Below, piece after piece: positions 25,037 through 36,200 of a stretch of 64,000 nt of DNA; the first letter of the stretch is position 1, and each line of letters opens with the position of its first letter. Made by a program: the position numbers and the translations under genes. Below the pieces are notes generated by a model that worked only from the letters and a program-made list of their open reading frames with translations, was not told the DNA's origin and did not search any database. The stretch is from Candidatus Obscuribacterales bacterium (lineage in GTDB: Bacteria > Cyanobacteriota > Vampirovibrionia > Obscuribacterales > Obscuribacteraceae), in contig JAIEQI010000062.1 in assembly GCA_019747875.1 (NCBI GenBank), positions 1 to 64,000 of the forward strand. Direction: 5' to 3'.

Positions 25037-28000
25037 ATGAGCCTGGTTGCAAAGTTTATCTGGATGCAAGGGATGCCAAGCACGCGAGTATTTATTCAAA
25101 CTTCCTTACTCGTTTCACTTTGTGCAGCATTCCCAGCACAAAGTGGATCTCAAAACGAATCCAAATTTTCGTCCAACACCAGTGGTAACGCAAGTTCAGC
25201 ACCCTCAAACGGAAAGAAACGAATCGCCGTTATCGGTCTGCCCGCGGCAGCCGCACAAAGTTCAGCCGCCCGAGCAGCTATAAAACCTCCCGCACAAGCC
25301 GATATCGCCAGAGCTGCGGCAAGAGCAGTAGGAAAATCGTACCCAAGTAACTCCTTGGAACGGGGTCTCTATCTAAAACAGCAGGGACAACTGAAACCAG
25401 CGCTCCTGGAATTCATAAAATCAGCACATGAAGACCCGCGCCAGGTTCGGGCGTTTTACGAGCAAGCACAGATTTTCAAACAGCTCGGGAATACCAAGTT
25501 GGCAAAATCCGCGTTAGAACAAGCATTAGCAATTTCGCCCAGCTATACAGATGCAAGAACCATGTTGGTTCAAACACATTTGGAAAGCGGGAATTTAATT
25601 GGAGTTGCAAATGAAGTCGGAAAACTTTTCAATTTAGGACAGGAAAGGACAAAGAGAGAAGCACCTAGCTATCTCGCTTATCAGAGTGCGCCCTCTGCCG
25701 CTATTCAGATCGCAAATGGTAAGTTTCCGAAAGCAAGTGATCATTCCAATCTCACAATCAGCTCAGCAAATGAAGTCCGCAATGAAAGTGCTTCAAAAGC
25801 GGAAGATAAAGCAACAGGCGAGGAGAGCAAACCCGTAAGTGATGAGACGTCTGAGTGGCTGAATTCAGCAATCAAGAGTGCAGAGACCGCGCAGCCCCGG
25901 CAGAGCACCGAATCTGATACCACCGAAAAAACGAACACTGTTTCCGCGGAAAAGCCCACAACAGACAAGTCTACTGCTGACATATTGGCTTCCCTGGGAA
26001 TTCAGCCCTCGCAAAATTTGACGAGTTCTTCAACGCCGGCAAAAGCTACATCAAGCTCGAGCTCAGCAGAAACAATAAGTGGCGAGCAAGCAGTTGAGGG
26101 CGTCGGGATTATTGGGCGAATGCGTGCACGAACCGGTCAAGCAATTAGTTCAGTGCAACGAATTTCGAAGTCGAATATCGAAACGATGAAGAAGATTTCG
26201 CACGTTCCGCATATTCCTGTGCCGAAGATGGCGATACCTCAAGCAGTCCCACATATGGCGCTACCGCAGTGGGTGAAAGATGTGCGCAAGCACATACCTT
26301 TCATGACTGCTTCAGAAGAGCAACCAGCAGATGTGGCAGAAGCTCCAAAAGAGGGGCTGAAGGAACAAGCCGCGTCGCTAATGTCATGGATGAAAGAGCG
26401 ACTCCCTGTTTCGTCGAAAGAAAAAGAGAACAAGCAACTTGCAGAGAAAATGAAGTCGGCGATGGATTCTGCAAATAAAGGACCAGCGCTTTCGCCTGAA
26501 GTTGCAAAAGCGATTGAGGCAAAGCTAGGAATTACTAAGCCAGCTGAGTCGAAAAACAGCGACGCCAAAGGCAAAAAAGACGAGAAAGCACCACTTTACT
26601 CGCCGGAAATGGCAAAAGCGATAGAAGCGAAATTGGCACAGGTAAAAGCGGCCGAGATAGGCTCCAAAACAGCCGAAACGACTGCTACTGCGAAAGCAGA
26701 TACACCCAATACAAACTTAGCAGAACAAGACAAGAGCAAGAAGACAGAAGCCCTTGCAGAGTCCAAGGGTAAAGTTGAAGAGCCCAAGTTGCAGCTTGTT
26801 CAGTTAGTACCGCAAGAGTCAGGACAATCTCAATTTAGACTCTCAGAGCAAAGTGCCTCCGCAGAACAAAAAGCGAACTCATTGCAGGACATTTCCGCAG
26901 TGTTCGCAGACGATGTTTTCGAATACAACAAGAACTCGCTCAACTCCGCAGCAGCACCGCCGGACGCCACGAGCAAGCCTTCAGAAGAGAAAACTGAAAT
27001 TGACAGCGTAAAACAGGTCCTTGCTTCACTCGGGGTCAAATCGGACCCTGAGGCTGAATCAAGTAACGTTATCGAAGTCGGCGAAAAACCAACATATGGA
27101 TTGCTCGGCAACACCGCGCTAAAACACATAAACACACTGCCGCTACCAAGTTCCGAGAAGCGACCATCCTTCTTTGATTCCATATGGAAACAAGCTGGAA
27201 ATACATTTGCCAGCATGATTCCGAAAATCGATTGGAAGCTGCCAACGATTGATACAGCCACCCTGCTTAACAATAAACAAGCGCCCTCAGCTGCGCTGAT
27301 TGCCGCTACAACAGACCCATCCGTGGAAGTTAGGCAGGCAACGCCTGAGATTCACAAGCAGTTGACGGAACTTTCAAATACATCGGGATCAGCGCCACCG
27401 ACACCAGTACCGCTGGATATCAGCCGAATCCTCAACAAGTTGGGACCGGCACCGCAGCCGGTGGCGATGAGTCCAATTGCACCACCTTTGTCCGCATCTA
27501 TTCCTATCGCAGCACCGGTAAACATAGATCGCTATATCCCGATGCCAAAGCCACAGGAAGCGCCAGCGCAAAACTTGGCTTCGCTTCCTCAGGTCATGCC
27601 GCAGGGACTGAAACGAGCCAATCAAAACATGCCGATTGGACCGAGAAGCACTCCACAAGCGACCAGTGCCCAACAGTTACCAAACTTGTTGCCACCAGTC
27701 ATGCAACAAGTTTGGGATCAAGCTCAGCCGATCTTGCAGCCAGCCATGAAGGCCGCATCAAACTTCGCAGAAACATTCGCACCGGGCCCCTTATCAATTC
27801 CGAAAAACGAGGGAGCAATCACAGCGCCAGTGGATATGAAATCCGCTCCACTGGGAGCAAACAATGCGCCAACGCCAATTGGCGCTGATATGAAACAATA
27901 CTTTGAGAATCAAATGATTCCGGTTATGCCACCACAAGCAGCAAGTATCCTGGAGACTGAACAAGCTCAGCAAGTGTTGACTAAGACAGGTGGGCGCGAA

Positions 28001-28531
28001 ATTGTATCGGCAGCAAGGGCAAAGAACGGTGCATTCACTTTTATGAAGCCGGTAATGGATAGCGACAGTTCCTTCCTTCTGGGCGCCAAGCAGGTTCGCA
28101 CAATCCAACCGCTGCCGGCCAAAGCACCGCCGCCGAAACCAGCTCCGCCACCGGAAGATGCGGTCACAAAGCGCATGCGCTACTTGATGGAAAACGGTAC
28201 GTCGAACCTGCGACCAGGAGAGGCCTTTATGTTCTCGGAAGAGACGGGCGAAGGTATTCTGTTTTTGCCGGGAGGCACGGAGAGACGAAAGCTGACACCA
28301 GGGAAAAATGCAGAAGAGGTATTGCGCACACGTCGACCTGATATAGCGCAACCGAGAGATCTACAATACAGCTTGCAACTTCTCGGCAAATTAATGCCAA
28401 CGCAGAACGGCAATCAGCAACAACAGCAACAGCCAGCTATCCAGGGGCCAAGCCTCGATCAATTGATGAATCAAATGAATCAAGGACAGCGTTCAGTATG
28501 GGGCTGGATGAAAGACACGTTCAAGCTCTAG
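25037..28531 (+). CDS. Very large exported TPR and low-complexity protein, 1164 aa
   Basis: A signal-like N-terminus (TRVFIQTSLLVSLCAAFPAQ) is followed by two or three TPR units (KPALLEFIKSAHEDPRQ, NTKLAKSALEQALAISPSY) and then nearly a thousand residues of low-complexity, Ala/Pro/Lys/Glu/Ser-rich sequence. A repeated element occurs twice: SPEVAKAIEAKLG and SPEMAKAIEAKLA, about 36 residues apart. A long proline-rich region (PPPKPAPPP) precedes a more regular C-terminal domain (residues about 1040-1160: TKRMRYLMENGTSNLRPGEA, EGILFLPGGTERRKL) and a Gln tract. Start choice (25037, 25064 or 25073) is uncertain. It is likely a cell-envelope or surface protein; no enzymatic motif is visible. Confidence 0.7.
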   Translation: MSLVAKFIWMQGMPSTRVFIQTSLLVSLCAAFPAQSGSQNESKFSSNTSGNASSAPSNGKKRIAVIGLPAAAAQSSAARAAIKPPAQADIARAAARAVGKSYPSNSLERGLYLKQQGQLKPALLEFIKSAHEDPRQVRAFYEQAQIFKQLGNTKLAKSALEQALAISPSYTDARTMLVQTHLESGNLIGVANEVGKLFNLGQERTKREAPSYLAYQSAPSAAIQIANGKFPKASDHSNLTISSANEVRNESASKAEDKATGEESKPVSDETSEWLNSAIKSAETAQPRQSTESDTTEKTNTVSAEKPTTDKSTADILASLGIQPSQNLTSSSTPAKATSSSSSAETISGEQAVEGVGIIGRMRARTGQAISSVQRISKSNIETMKKISHVPHIPVPKMAIPQAVPHMALPQWVKDVRKHIPFMTASEEQPADVAEAPKEGLKEQAASLMSWMKERLPVSSKEKENKQLAEKMKSAMDSANKGPALSPEVAKAIEAKLGITKPAESKNSDAKGKKDEKAPLYSPEMAKAIEAKLAQVKAAEIGSKTAETTATAKADTPNTNLAEQDKSKKTEALAESKGKVEEPKLQLVQLVPQESGQSQFRLSEQSASAEQKANSLQDISAVFADDVFEYNKNSLNSAAAPPDATSKPSEEKTEIDSVKQVLASLGVKSDPEAESSNVIEVGEKPTYGLLGNTALKHINTLPLPSSEKRPSFFDSIWKQAGNTFASMIPKIDWKLPTIDTATLLNNKQAPSAALIAATTDPSVEVRQATPEIHKQLTELSNTSGSAPPTPVPLDISRILNKLGPAPQPVAMSPIAPPLSASIPIAAPVNIDRYIPMPKPQEAPAQNLASLPQVMPQGLKRANQNMPIGPRSTPQATSAQQLPNLLPPVMQQVWDQAQPILQPAMKAASNFAETFAPGPLSIPKNEGAITAPVDMKSAPLGANNAPTPIGADMKQYFENQMIPVMPPQAASILETEQAQQVLTKTGGREIVSAARAKNGAFTFMKPVMDSDSSFLLGAKQVRTIQPLPAKAPPPKPAPPPEDAVTKRMRYLMENGTSNLRPGEAFMFSEETGEGILFLPGGTERRKLTPGKNAEEVLRTRRPDIAQPRDLQYSLQLLGKLMPTQNGNQQQQQQPAIQGPSLDQLMNQMNQGQRSVWGWMKDTFKL

Positions 28532-28593
28532 CGACTTTCACTGATCGCTGACAAGATCATCGCTGAGACCAACTCACGCAGAGTCCGCTGATT

Positions 28594-29322
28594 CTATGGA
28601 CTCTCCAGGCGCGAGAGAAACCATTTGTTGAATGCTTTTGGTTGGCTGTCCATGCAATTATGGCCGGCCATCTCGATCACTTCTAGAGTGCTGCCGGGCA
28701 AAGAAAGATGCATAGCTTTCACGTGATTCCAGGGAGCGACAGGATCCAATCTCCCGACAGCAAAATGCACTGGGCATGCGACATTGGGAAGATTCTCCAC
28801 ATAGTTTAATGAGCCAAAATTTTCTGCTATCTGACTCAAACTAAAATGATTTGTGTCGAGCAAAACTCGTTCGCGCCACCCTAGATTCTTATGAAAAGCC
28901 GAGCCTCTTATAGCCGAGTAAGGCCAGCCGAGAAAGGCATGAAATGCAGCTACAGTGAGCTGCGGCACTTTTCCCGGCATGGACACGGCAAGTATTTGCT
29001 TGAACATATCAGGGCGCTGAGAGGCAAGCTCCATGGAAACTATGGCCCCAAGGGAGTGGCCGGCAAAGGTTACCGGATACTGAATATCCAGCTCGTCAAG
29101 CGTGTCAAGAACATCCTTTATGTGCACCGAAATATCTGTTACTTCGCCAGGCTCATCACTATCACCGTGTCCACGCAAATCAGGAAGTAGGCAATGCCAT
29201 CCGCGCTCGACAAGAAGCTTTCTCTGTGGCTCCCACATCTCAGCACGAGCACCGGTGCCATGGATGAGAATAACGGTACCTCTTCCATTCCTCTCGCCAA
29301 ATTCCTTGAGTGCAAGTTTCAT
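28594..29322 (-). CDS. Alpha/beta hydrolase, 242 aa
   Basis: A compact cytoplasmic alpha/beta hydrolase with VILIHGTGARAEMW (oxyanion strand), LLPDLRGHGDSDEP, FAGHSLGAIVSME (nucleophile serine), VGRLDPVAPW (acid) and AGHNCMDSQ (histidine). It resembles small esterases, lipases and haloalkane-dehalogenase-like enzymes, but the substrate cannot be deduced. It is convergent with the 1164-aa gene and divergent from the exported protein gene at 29498, so it is probably a single-gene unit. Confidence 0.85.
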   Translation of the reverse strand: MKLALKEFGERNGRGTVILIHGTGARAEMWEPQRKLLVERGWHCLLPDLRGHGDSDEPGEVTDISVHIKDVLDTLDELDIQYPVTFAGHSLGAIVSMELASQRPDMFKQILAVSMPGKVPQLTVAAFHAFLGWPYSAIRGSAFHKNLGWRERVLLDTNHFSLSQIAENFGSLNYVENLPNVACPVHFAVGRLDPVAPWNHVKAMHLSLPGSTLEVIEMAGHNCMDSQPKAFNKWFLSRLESP

Positions 29323-29497
29323 AACCGGCGTCCCGCAACCAAACAGACACTTTATCTTAACGCACTAAACACGCAGTATGTTCAATCCTGCGCACTTAAT
29401 GAAGTCAACGGAAAGCATGTTATTCTATGCCAGGCTTTCGGTTGTCGCCACGACTCAACTGGAAGATTTTGCAGATTAACACCGTTCGGCTAAATCG

Positions 29498-30319
29498 ATG
29501 ATCAACAAAAAAACATTTTCCATCCTATCAATTCTCACGACAACCTTGCTCTTGGGGGCTCAAACTGCCGTTCGCGCAGACGATGGCGGAATTTCATACG
29601 GTGGTTCACCGACACTCTTGAAGGGGCACAAGACAGTGTCCATGAAGAGCGAGTTAATAAAAATGGAGATCCACAAAGAATCAATCAAGGTCGATTGTCT
29701 TTTTGTATTCCATAACGACGGTCCAGAATGCACAGTTAGAATGGGGTTTCCTGACCGCGGAGAAGGTGCACAGATCCCCTACGAAGGTGAGCCACTCCCA
29801 ACAAAAAACTTGAAGGCTACATTCACAAGTTACGAATCCTACGTTGACGGCAAGAAAGTACCAACAAAACTAGTGCCTACAGACGACAGATCAATATTTT
29901 GGCACACCAAAACGGTAACCTTCAAAGCGAAAAAGGATTGCGTCATTCGAGACGTCTACACCCTGCCACCAGGACAGCAAATCACCACTGATAATGGCAT
30001 GTATTACCAAACCTACTACATCCTGCACACGGCATCTTCCTGGAAGGGTCCGATCGGAAACGCGAAAATAGAGGTGACATTCGCACCAGATGCGGTGAAG
30101 CCGCCACTAGTGTTAAAGGACCGCAGAGCATTAAAGGATCAGGATCTGGATCATGTTGGATGGCCCAAACAGCCACCAGGAGTGGTCTTTTACGAATCGC
30201 CGGCAGCACCCACGGTTAAGGGGGCGACGATTACAATCGAGAAATCGAATCTCCGTCCAACCCAAAAAGATGATATCCATCTTTTCTATGGATACAGACA
30301 GCTGCCGCCGTTTATGTAA
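29498..30319 (+). CDS. Exported beta-rich protein, 273 aa (DUF4424-like?)
   Basis: The signal peptide MINKKTFSILSILTTTLLLG to VRA precedes DDGGISYGGSP. The mature protein is rich in beta strands: VSMKSELIKMEIHKESIKVD, CLFVFHNDGPECTVRMGFP, KTVTFKAKKDCVIRDVY, YYQTYYILHTASSWKGPIG. The opening (MxSExIxxxI...V.c.F.F.NdG) followed by a mGFPd phrase is similar to DUF4424 or related envelope domains that bind outside the membrane, but I am not certain of the family. It ends 7 bases before the converging glycosyltransferase gene. Function unknown. Confidence 0.65.
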   Translation: MINKKTFSILSILTTTLLLGAQTAVRADDGGISYGGSPTLLKGHKTVSMKSELIKMEIHKESIKVDCLFVFHNDGPECTVRMGFPDRGEGAQIPYEGEPLPTKNLKATFTSYESYVDGKKVPTKLVPTDDRSIFWHTKTVTFKAKKDCVIRDVYTLPPGQQITTDNGMYYQTYYILHTASSWKGPIGNAKIEVTFAPDAVKPPLVLKDRRALKDQDLDHVGWPKQPPGVVFYESPAAPTVKGATITIEKSNLRPTQKDDIHLFYGYRQLPPFM

Positions 30320-30326
30320 AAGCTGA

Positions 30327-31538
30327 TTATTCCTTGGTCCTACCGAAGCCGGAATGATCTTGTTTTTTCTCGTCGTTCTGAATAACGTGAGCCGAGTTTT
30401 GCAAAATCGTTTTTGCAATCTCAAAAACAGCTTCCGTGTTGTTCAAGCAATACTTAGCAGGAAGCGGTTTCTCAGCGCGCTTGGGATCGTGTGTCAAACC
30501 ACGAACCAGCTTAGCTAGTTCTTCCGGTGAACGTAATCGCCTGGCCAATCCAGTCTCGACCAGTATCTCAACAGTACCTTCTTCTTGAGGCATCGGAGGG
30601 GTGATCACATCAATAATCATCGGCAATCTTTTCGCAATACATTCATAAGAAGTCAATCCGCCGGCTTTGGTAACCATCGCATCAACTGCGTTCATGAGGT
30701 CCGGCATCTTGTCGTGGAAAGGGAGCACCGCAGTCGGGATGTTCGATTCTGCAGCCAGTTCTTTAGCTTTCTCGTAAAGATCGCGATTTTGTCCGCAAAG
30801 AAAAATCACCTGGAAGTTCTCTTGTACATGGGACAAAGCCTTATAGGCTGCGAGCATATTACCGCCGCCAGCCCATCCAGAATTTATACAAAGAGTTGGT
30901 AGCTCCGGAGAAAGTCCCAAATGACTTAAGAACTGAGCACGCTCAACAGTCGGTGGCGCCAAGAAATCCGGATTTACCGGCATGCCTGAAACCATGATTC
31001 TGGATTCTAAAATACCCCACTCCATCAATCGGTCCTTGACGAGCTCATTAGGAGCGATGATCAAATCGGCTGCCTTGCAAGCCCAACCGCGCCAGAGATT
31101 TTTATTGGGATCCGTTATAACGACAAGCATCTTGACATCACCGGTCAGCCCAACTTCTTTCATTGCCCGCTGGATATAGTGATTTGTCATCGGGTGCATG
31201 GAAACCACCACACCCGGTTTCATCTCTATCATTTGCTTACATAAGTATTCACGGACCAACTTATAACCAAATTCGCTCTCGTTGGGCTTGAGGACGTGAA
31301 GTAATGCATAGTAATACTTCATCAAGTATTGGTGCCTACCCAGCAAATAGTTGTAAAGCGCTACGAAGTATCGGTTTAGCGCATGTGATTTCTCCGCAAC
31401 CGGCTCAGCAAGAAGCTTTAGCTCTAGCCCGTTGTACTCTTTAGTAGCCACCATTTGTAATGCTTCTTGGACAGCTTCTGTCGCACTACGATGTCCGCGA
31501 CCTGTGTCGGAGAAGTAAAGTAGAATATTTTCAGTCAT
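30327..31538 (-). CDS. MGDG-synthase-like glycosyltransferase (GT28 type)
   Basis: The 403-aa protein starts MTENILLYFSDTGRGHRSAT, the glycine/His loop of MurG/MGDG-synthase-like enzymes, then SMHPMTNHYIQRAM, TDPNKNLWRGWA, INSGWAGGGNMLA (nucleotide-sugar loop), FLCGQNRDLYEKA and TKAGGLTSYECIAKRLP. These features match processive diacylglycerol glycosyltransferases of cyanobacteria and Firmicutes, which add hexose to diacylglycerol at the inner membrane surface. The exact sugar donor is unknown. It is convergent with the exported protein and divergent from a lipase-like gene, so lipid metabolism may be a shared theme, though that is only suggestive. Confidence 0.85.
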   Translation of the reverse strand: MTENILLYFSDTGRGHRSATEAVQEALQMVATKEYNGLELKLLAEPVAEKSHALNRYFVALYNYLLGRHQYLMKYYYALLHVLKPNESEFGYKLVREYLCKQMIEMKPGVVVSMHPMTNHYIQRAMKEVGLTGDVKMLVVITDPNKNLWRGWACKAADLIIAPNELVKDRLMEWGILESRIMVSGMPVNPDFLAPPTVERAQFLSHLGLSPELPTLCINSGWAGGGNMLAAYKALSHVQENFQVIFLCGQNRDLYEKAKELAAESNIPTAVLPFHDKMPDLMNAVDAMVTKAGGLTSYECIAKRLPMIIDVITPPMPQEEGTVEILVETGLARRLRSPEELAKLVRGLTHDPKRAEKPLPAKYCLNNTEAVFEIAKTILQNSAHVIQNDEKKQDHSGFGRTKE

Positions 31539-31650
31539 ACTATTTGTTCTCTGGAAGAATTACTAGCTTGGTTTTACCCAGAGTCTGCTACTCTTACTAT
31601 CTTGGCATTGCTATTTTTAAATAGTAAAAAAGGACTGCGGTGTCCCATTA

Positions 31651-33069
31651 ATGTACCATCTCTCGGCAAGATTGCTTTCTAGAACTTTGATTGCAGCAAT
31701 CGCTTTTTCGATGCTGTCAGTCACAAATTGCCTGCACGTTTATGCAAATGAAGAGCTGGCCGCGCAGCCCGTAAATGCTGTCACGGCAGCACATCCGGGA
31801 GAAATCTCGGTAACGGTAAACAGAACATATCCCTTGCCACCGCCGGAAAAGGAACTGAAAATTCCGCCAAGCACTGTCGAAATTTATCAGTATGATGAAA
31901 CGCCTATTGGCAACAGGGCCCCATTTTTGATGGTCCACGGATTACGTGGAGAATTCCGTGAAGGTTTTCGCTGGGAGATGGTCGTTGACAACTTGATGAA
32001 GCGACCTGACTTTCGTGACAAGTTCAAAATCTACTTCGCAAGGCACAACACCTACGTTCTGTTAGAGACAAACAAAAAGCAATTCCAACAAGCAGTCAAA
32101 GATCTCTACAACAACACCGGCAAGAAACCGATCACGGTGATCGCGCTTTCGATGGGCGGCAATCTCGTTCAAGAGTCACTGGAAGATCTTGAAGTCCAAT
32201 CTGACATCGAAAAGATTATTACGCTCGGCACACCTTTCCACGGTTCGCCACTCTTTTGCTTTGACTGGCTCCGCTATAGCATTATTCGAAACCACTCCGT
32301 CCCGTGGGTACGCGGAGACTTAGCTCTCTCATACAAACTTTATTTCCGCCTCCACCCGAATCTTCTCGAAGACTTGCGATGGGATAACACCGACGGCGGA
32401 ATTCCGGAAATCGGGAAGTTTTCTACCTGGTTCCCATTCCATATCACCGGTGCTGTTGATTTGAAGCGGATGGAGAACAAGCGAATTTCTCATTTGAATG
32501 ACTTGAAGATCGACAAGAAGAAATTCATTTGTTACGGCGGCTATTTACTGACACCATATGCGACACCACACAAGCCCAGCCACCTTGTTAAAGCAATCAA
32601 GTGGCCCTGGTGGTTTGCTACTTGTACCGTTCCATACCATATGGGCTTTGAGCATCCCGTACTGCGCGCTTTGAATTTTGAAATGGGACGCATGGTAGTT
32701 GCCGGATCAGATATCAAAGAAGCCCTGCGAGGCAGCTCCCGTTACGCACTTAATGACGGCATTACGCCACTTGTGAGCGCGCTATTCTTGCCAAATGAAA
32801 CAATGGCCAAAGACCCTGTGGCAAGAGAACCCAGTATTTCAAAGATTCGACGCTCCATCGATGTTGGCAGAGCTAGAGCATTTCGCCAGATCGACCATAT
32901 AACATTCGTGGATAACTACAGACCTCATGGTTATCCTAAAGAATTAAGAGACGAACTCAATCCGAGCATGAGTCCTCGTACCGTTTTCGATTGGATGTTT
33001 ATGGACATTATGGAAAGTCCAAGCAAACTCGCGGAATCGCCCGAAGAGCCTGCGATCAAATCTGATTAG
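31651..33069 (+). CDS. Exported lipase-like alpha/beta hydrolase, 472 aa
   Basis: A signal peptide (RTLIAAIAFSMLSVTNCLHV) is followed by a proline-rich stretch and an alpha/beta-hydrolase domain with FLMVHGLRGEFREGFRW (oxyanion), VIALSMGGNLVQE (nucleophile serine in GxSxG-like form, here ALSMGG) and ITLGTPFHGSP, a hallmark of class-3 and palmitoyl-protein-thioesterase-like lipases. A later DHITFVDNYRPHGYP could supply the histidine. It may act on lipids or esters outside the cell. No close family is certain. It is divergent from the lipid glycosyltransferase gene. Confidence 0.75.
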   Translation: MYHLSARLLSRTLIAAIAFSMLSVTNCLHVYANEELAAQPVNAVTAAHPGEISVTVNRTYPLPPPEKELKIPPSTVEIYQYDETPIGNRAPFLMVHGLRGEFREGFRWEMVVDNLMKRPDFRDKFKIYFARHNTYVLLETNKKQFQQAVKDLYNNTGKKPITVIALSMGGNLVQESLEDLEVQSDIEKIITLGTPFHGSPLFCFDWLRYSIIRNHSVPWVRGDLALSYKLYFRLHPNLLEDLRWDNTDGGIPEIGKFSTWFPFHITGAVDLKRMENKRISHLNDLKIDKKKFICYGGYLLTPYATPHKPSHLVKAIKWPWWFATCTVPYHMGFEHPVLRALNFEMGRMVVAGSDIKEALRGSSRYALNDGITPLVSALFLPNETMAKDPVAREPSISKIRRSIDVGRARAFRQIDHITFVDNYRPHGYPKELRDELNPSMSPRTVFDWMFMDIMESPSKLAESPEEPAIKSD

Positions 33070-33149
33070 TTCGCACATCCAATTGGATTCTGCCCCGGAG
33101 CCTGCGCTGCGCCGCTACCGAGAATCGCATTGGCTACCGCCCTGGAATG

Positions 33150-33166
33150 CCTGAATTTTTTTCAGG
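33150..33166 (+). terminator. Hairpin after the lipase-like gene
   Basis: CCTGAA at 33150-33155 pairs with TTCAGG at 33161-33166 around a TTTTT loop. It lies about 80 bases after the lipase stop and 85 before the macroglobulin start. No T-run follows, so it is a weak terminator candidate. A second small hairpin, TGCGC-GTGT-GCGCA, lies at 33215-33228. Confidence 0.3.
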
Positions 33167-33250
33167 GAAAATCCTGGCGATGCCGCCTCTTAACTTCGTC
33201 ATTCTGGTAATGTATGCGCGTGTGCGCAAGATACCAGACATGAGGTGCTT

Positions 33251-36200
33251 ATGACGGCAGGTCCTAATGATCCTCAGGAACCGAACTCATCATCAGATCC
33301 CAATAGTTCAGCATCAAAATCTGACGGTACGCCGAGCAGCTCGCCCGATGCAGCTGCTAAAGCGCAAGTAAAGTCTGTGTGGGATCGCTTTCGTCCGGCA
33401 CTCTACTTATTGGGATTCCTCTTCGCTTGTTTCTGCGCAGTAGCAATTTTCGCAGTGTCGCCGGCGCTGCGAGCCGCTATTGGACCGTACTTTTATTCAA
33501 TGCGCGATCCACTCTCTAGCGTGCAACAAGCAAGCATGACGATCCCCTCCGGAAAGAGACTAAGCATTCTGCTCAACGGAGTTGGCTCAACTAGCTATCA
33601 CGCAAGAATTTACAAGTATGACAAGAACTTTTCTCCCAGCGCCGCCGCCCAACACGACCCGGAGCACGTCTATCCATATCCCCATTTGCAAACCAGCGAA
33701 ATTATCAACAACCAAGTGAACGGTACCGTTGTTTGGGAAACGGACAAAACCCTCCGTTATGTAGATTTCGACAGATATATCGACAAACTGGAATTTCCCG
33801 ACAATCTCCCGCCAGGCGATTATTTCTACACCCTTACGTTCAACGGCACGCCGGAGAAGGTGGAAGAGCGAACCGCTGCCGGAGCGTTCCGCGTCAGTGA
33901 TATTTCGTTCTTACTAAAAACCGCTCCAGACAAAATATTGGTGAGAGCGTACAACGTCAAAACAATGCAGCCTATCCCTGATGCTTCTGTGCAAATTTGC
34001 TCTCGTATCGGAGACAGAATTGTTCCAGGCAAATCGATAAAAACGCAAAGCGATGGCACAGCGATAATAACCGAAGGACAAAACAACCGCAGAGAGAACC
34101 CAAGCCCAGTTCTTCTCGTCAAATTCGGCGAAAATAAAGCATCAGTTAGCGACGAATATCCGTCAGGATGGCGCACTCACCTGCTTAATCACTTTGCGTC
34201 TTATGGCATTTCAATGATGAACGACGTGCTGGACATCATCACAGACAAGCCGATTTACAGGCTGGGACAAACCGTTATGTACAAGGGTTTTCTACGCAGA
34301 CTAAAAGTAAGCGGCGGATACGAAGCCCCAGTAGCAGGGGAGTCCATACCGGTCGAGATAAGGGATCCGGAAGGAAATACTTTCCTTAGCAGTACCGCAA
34401 AAACAGGTGAATTCGGGGACTTCACAGGGTCATTTACTATCCCGGCCGATGGCAAAACAGGCAGCTACACCATTAATCCTATCAACTTTCCAAATTCAGC
34501 TTTTGGCATCGAGATTCTCCAGTATCGAAAACCTGAGTATGAAGTTGCTATTCAACCAGAAGCTCCATTCGTGCTCGCTGGAAAGAAAGCAAAAGCAAAA
34601 GTAGTTGCGAAATATTTTTTCGGTGGTCCAGTGGCCGGTGCAAAAGTTGACTACACGATTACCCGCGCTATCTCCTGGAAAGTTCGAGACCGGGTCTTCG
34701 GGGTCAGTCCTGAGCAAGCATTTTTTGGAATCAGCGCGGCAGATAGATACAACAGATCCATGCCTCAACTGAATTCATATTCGGCAGATGACGCTCCCGT
34801 GACTGGAAGCGGTCTGACAAACGACAAAGGCGAGTTCGAAGTCGCATTCGACACAAAGCTTCTTTCGAAGGAATCGCCATGGTCAGATGGAAATCAGGCT
34901 CAGGAATATAATATCCAGGCGACAATTACAGATCTCAGCCGAAAATCAGTTGATACCACAGGCGATGCCCTAGCCACCCCAGGCAATTATGCGCTCGCCC
35001 TGCAAACTGACAGCTGGTTGGCTAAGCCTGGCGAAAAGCTACAGGCGAGGATCGAGGCGAAGGATTATTACGGAAAAACCGTACCGTCGCGAAACATAGC
35101 GCTCAGCCTTGAGCAATGGACTTACGATACGCAAAAGAAAAAATGGGAAACAAGCGTCATTGCATCGGCAAATACAAGTACAGATCAAAATGGAAAGGCA
35201 AGCTCGGGCATTCAAGTGCCTGCCGATTATAAAGGTCATGAACTACTGCTTTGCGCGCGCTCTAAAGATGCTGACGGCAACGATATTATGGATTACAGCT
35301 CATTATGGGTCGAGAATCAAAACAGCCAGAGTGCTGATTTCAAGCTGGAGCTGGACAAATTGGTTTATGAGCCGAATGACACCGTCAAAGCAGTCTTAAA
35401 GCTTCCGCAGGAGATCAAAAAGAAGAAGCTAATTGGAATTGCAAGCATAGACGGCACAACCATTTTTGCCCATAAGTGCTTGGATGCAAATTCTGCCAAC
35501 GCCGTAATTGAGTTTCCTCTAAAAGATAGCTATGCTCCGCAATCCACACTTCGTGTTCTATTGGTTGACGAAGAGTTCAATCAGATCACGCAGGAAAGCC
35601 CCCTCAAAATCTATCCAAGAAAATCGTTATTAGATGTGTCTATAAAACCCAATAAAGAGAAGCTGGAACCAGGGGAAACAGCTGAGTTCAGTCTCACAGC
35701 AAAAACATCCGATGGTAAGCCTGCCGCCAATACGCCTGTGGTTTTATCCCTTGTGGATGAAAGCATTTATGCCATCAGCCCTGACTCACGTCAAAACATA
35801 GTAGAGTTCTTTCAATCAACAAGACCTTCCTACGTGAATAGTTTTGTTGCCTGCCAGCCAATTCCCAGCCAGCAGCTACCAGGAGTCGCATGGTTCATAA
35901 ATCCTTTTGGAGGATTCGAGTCGCAAGCTCGCTCGTTCGGAACTCTAGCGGAAAAAGGCATGATGATGGAGGGGGCCTCTGATTCTATGTCTGCTCTGCC
36001 ACCCCCCTCTGCGGCCCCTGCACCACCGCCTCCCACTGAACAAAGGAGCATGGCAAAACAAGAAAGTGATGGCGCTTCTTCAGCGGCAAAAGAGCCCGTG
36101 ATCAGAGCCGATTTCAAAGACACCGCGTTCTTCAGCGGGGCAATTCTTACCGACTCAAAAGGTGAAGCCAAAGTCAAAACAAAATTGCCAGACAATCTTA

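Noticed and set aside
27867..27888. CGCCAATTGGCG palindrome
   Set aside because: It lies within the coding sequence of the low-complexity protein and is explained by its codons.
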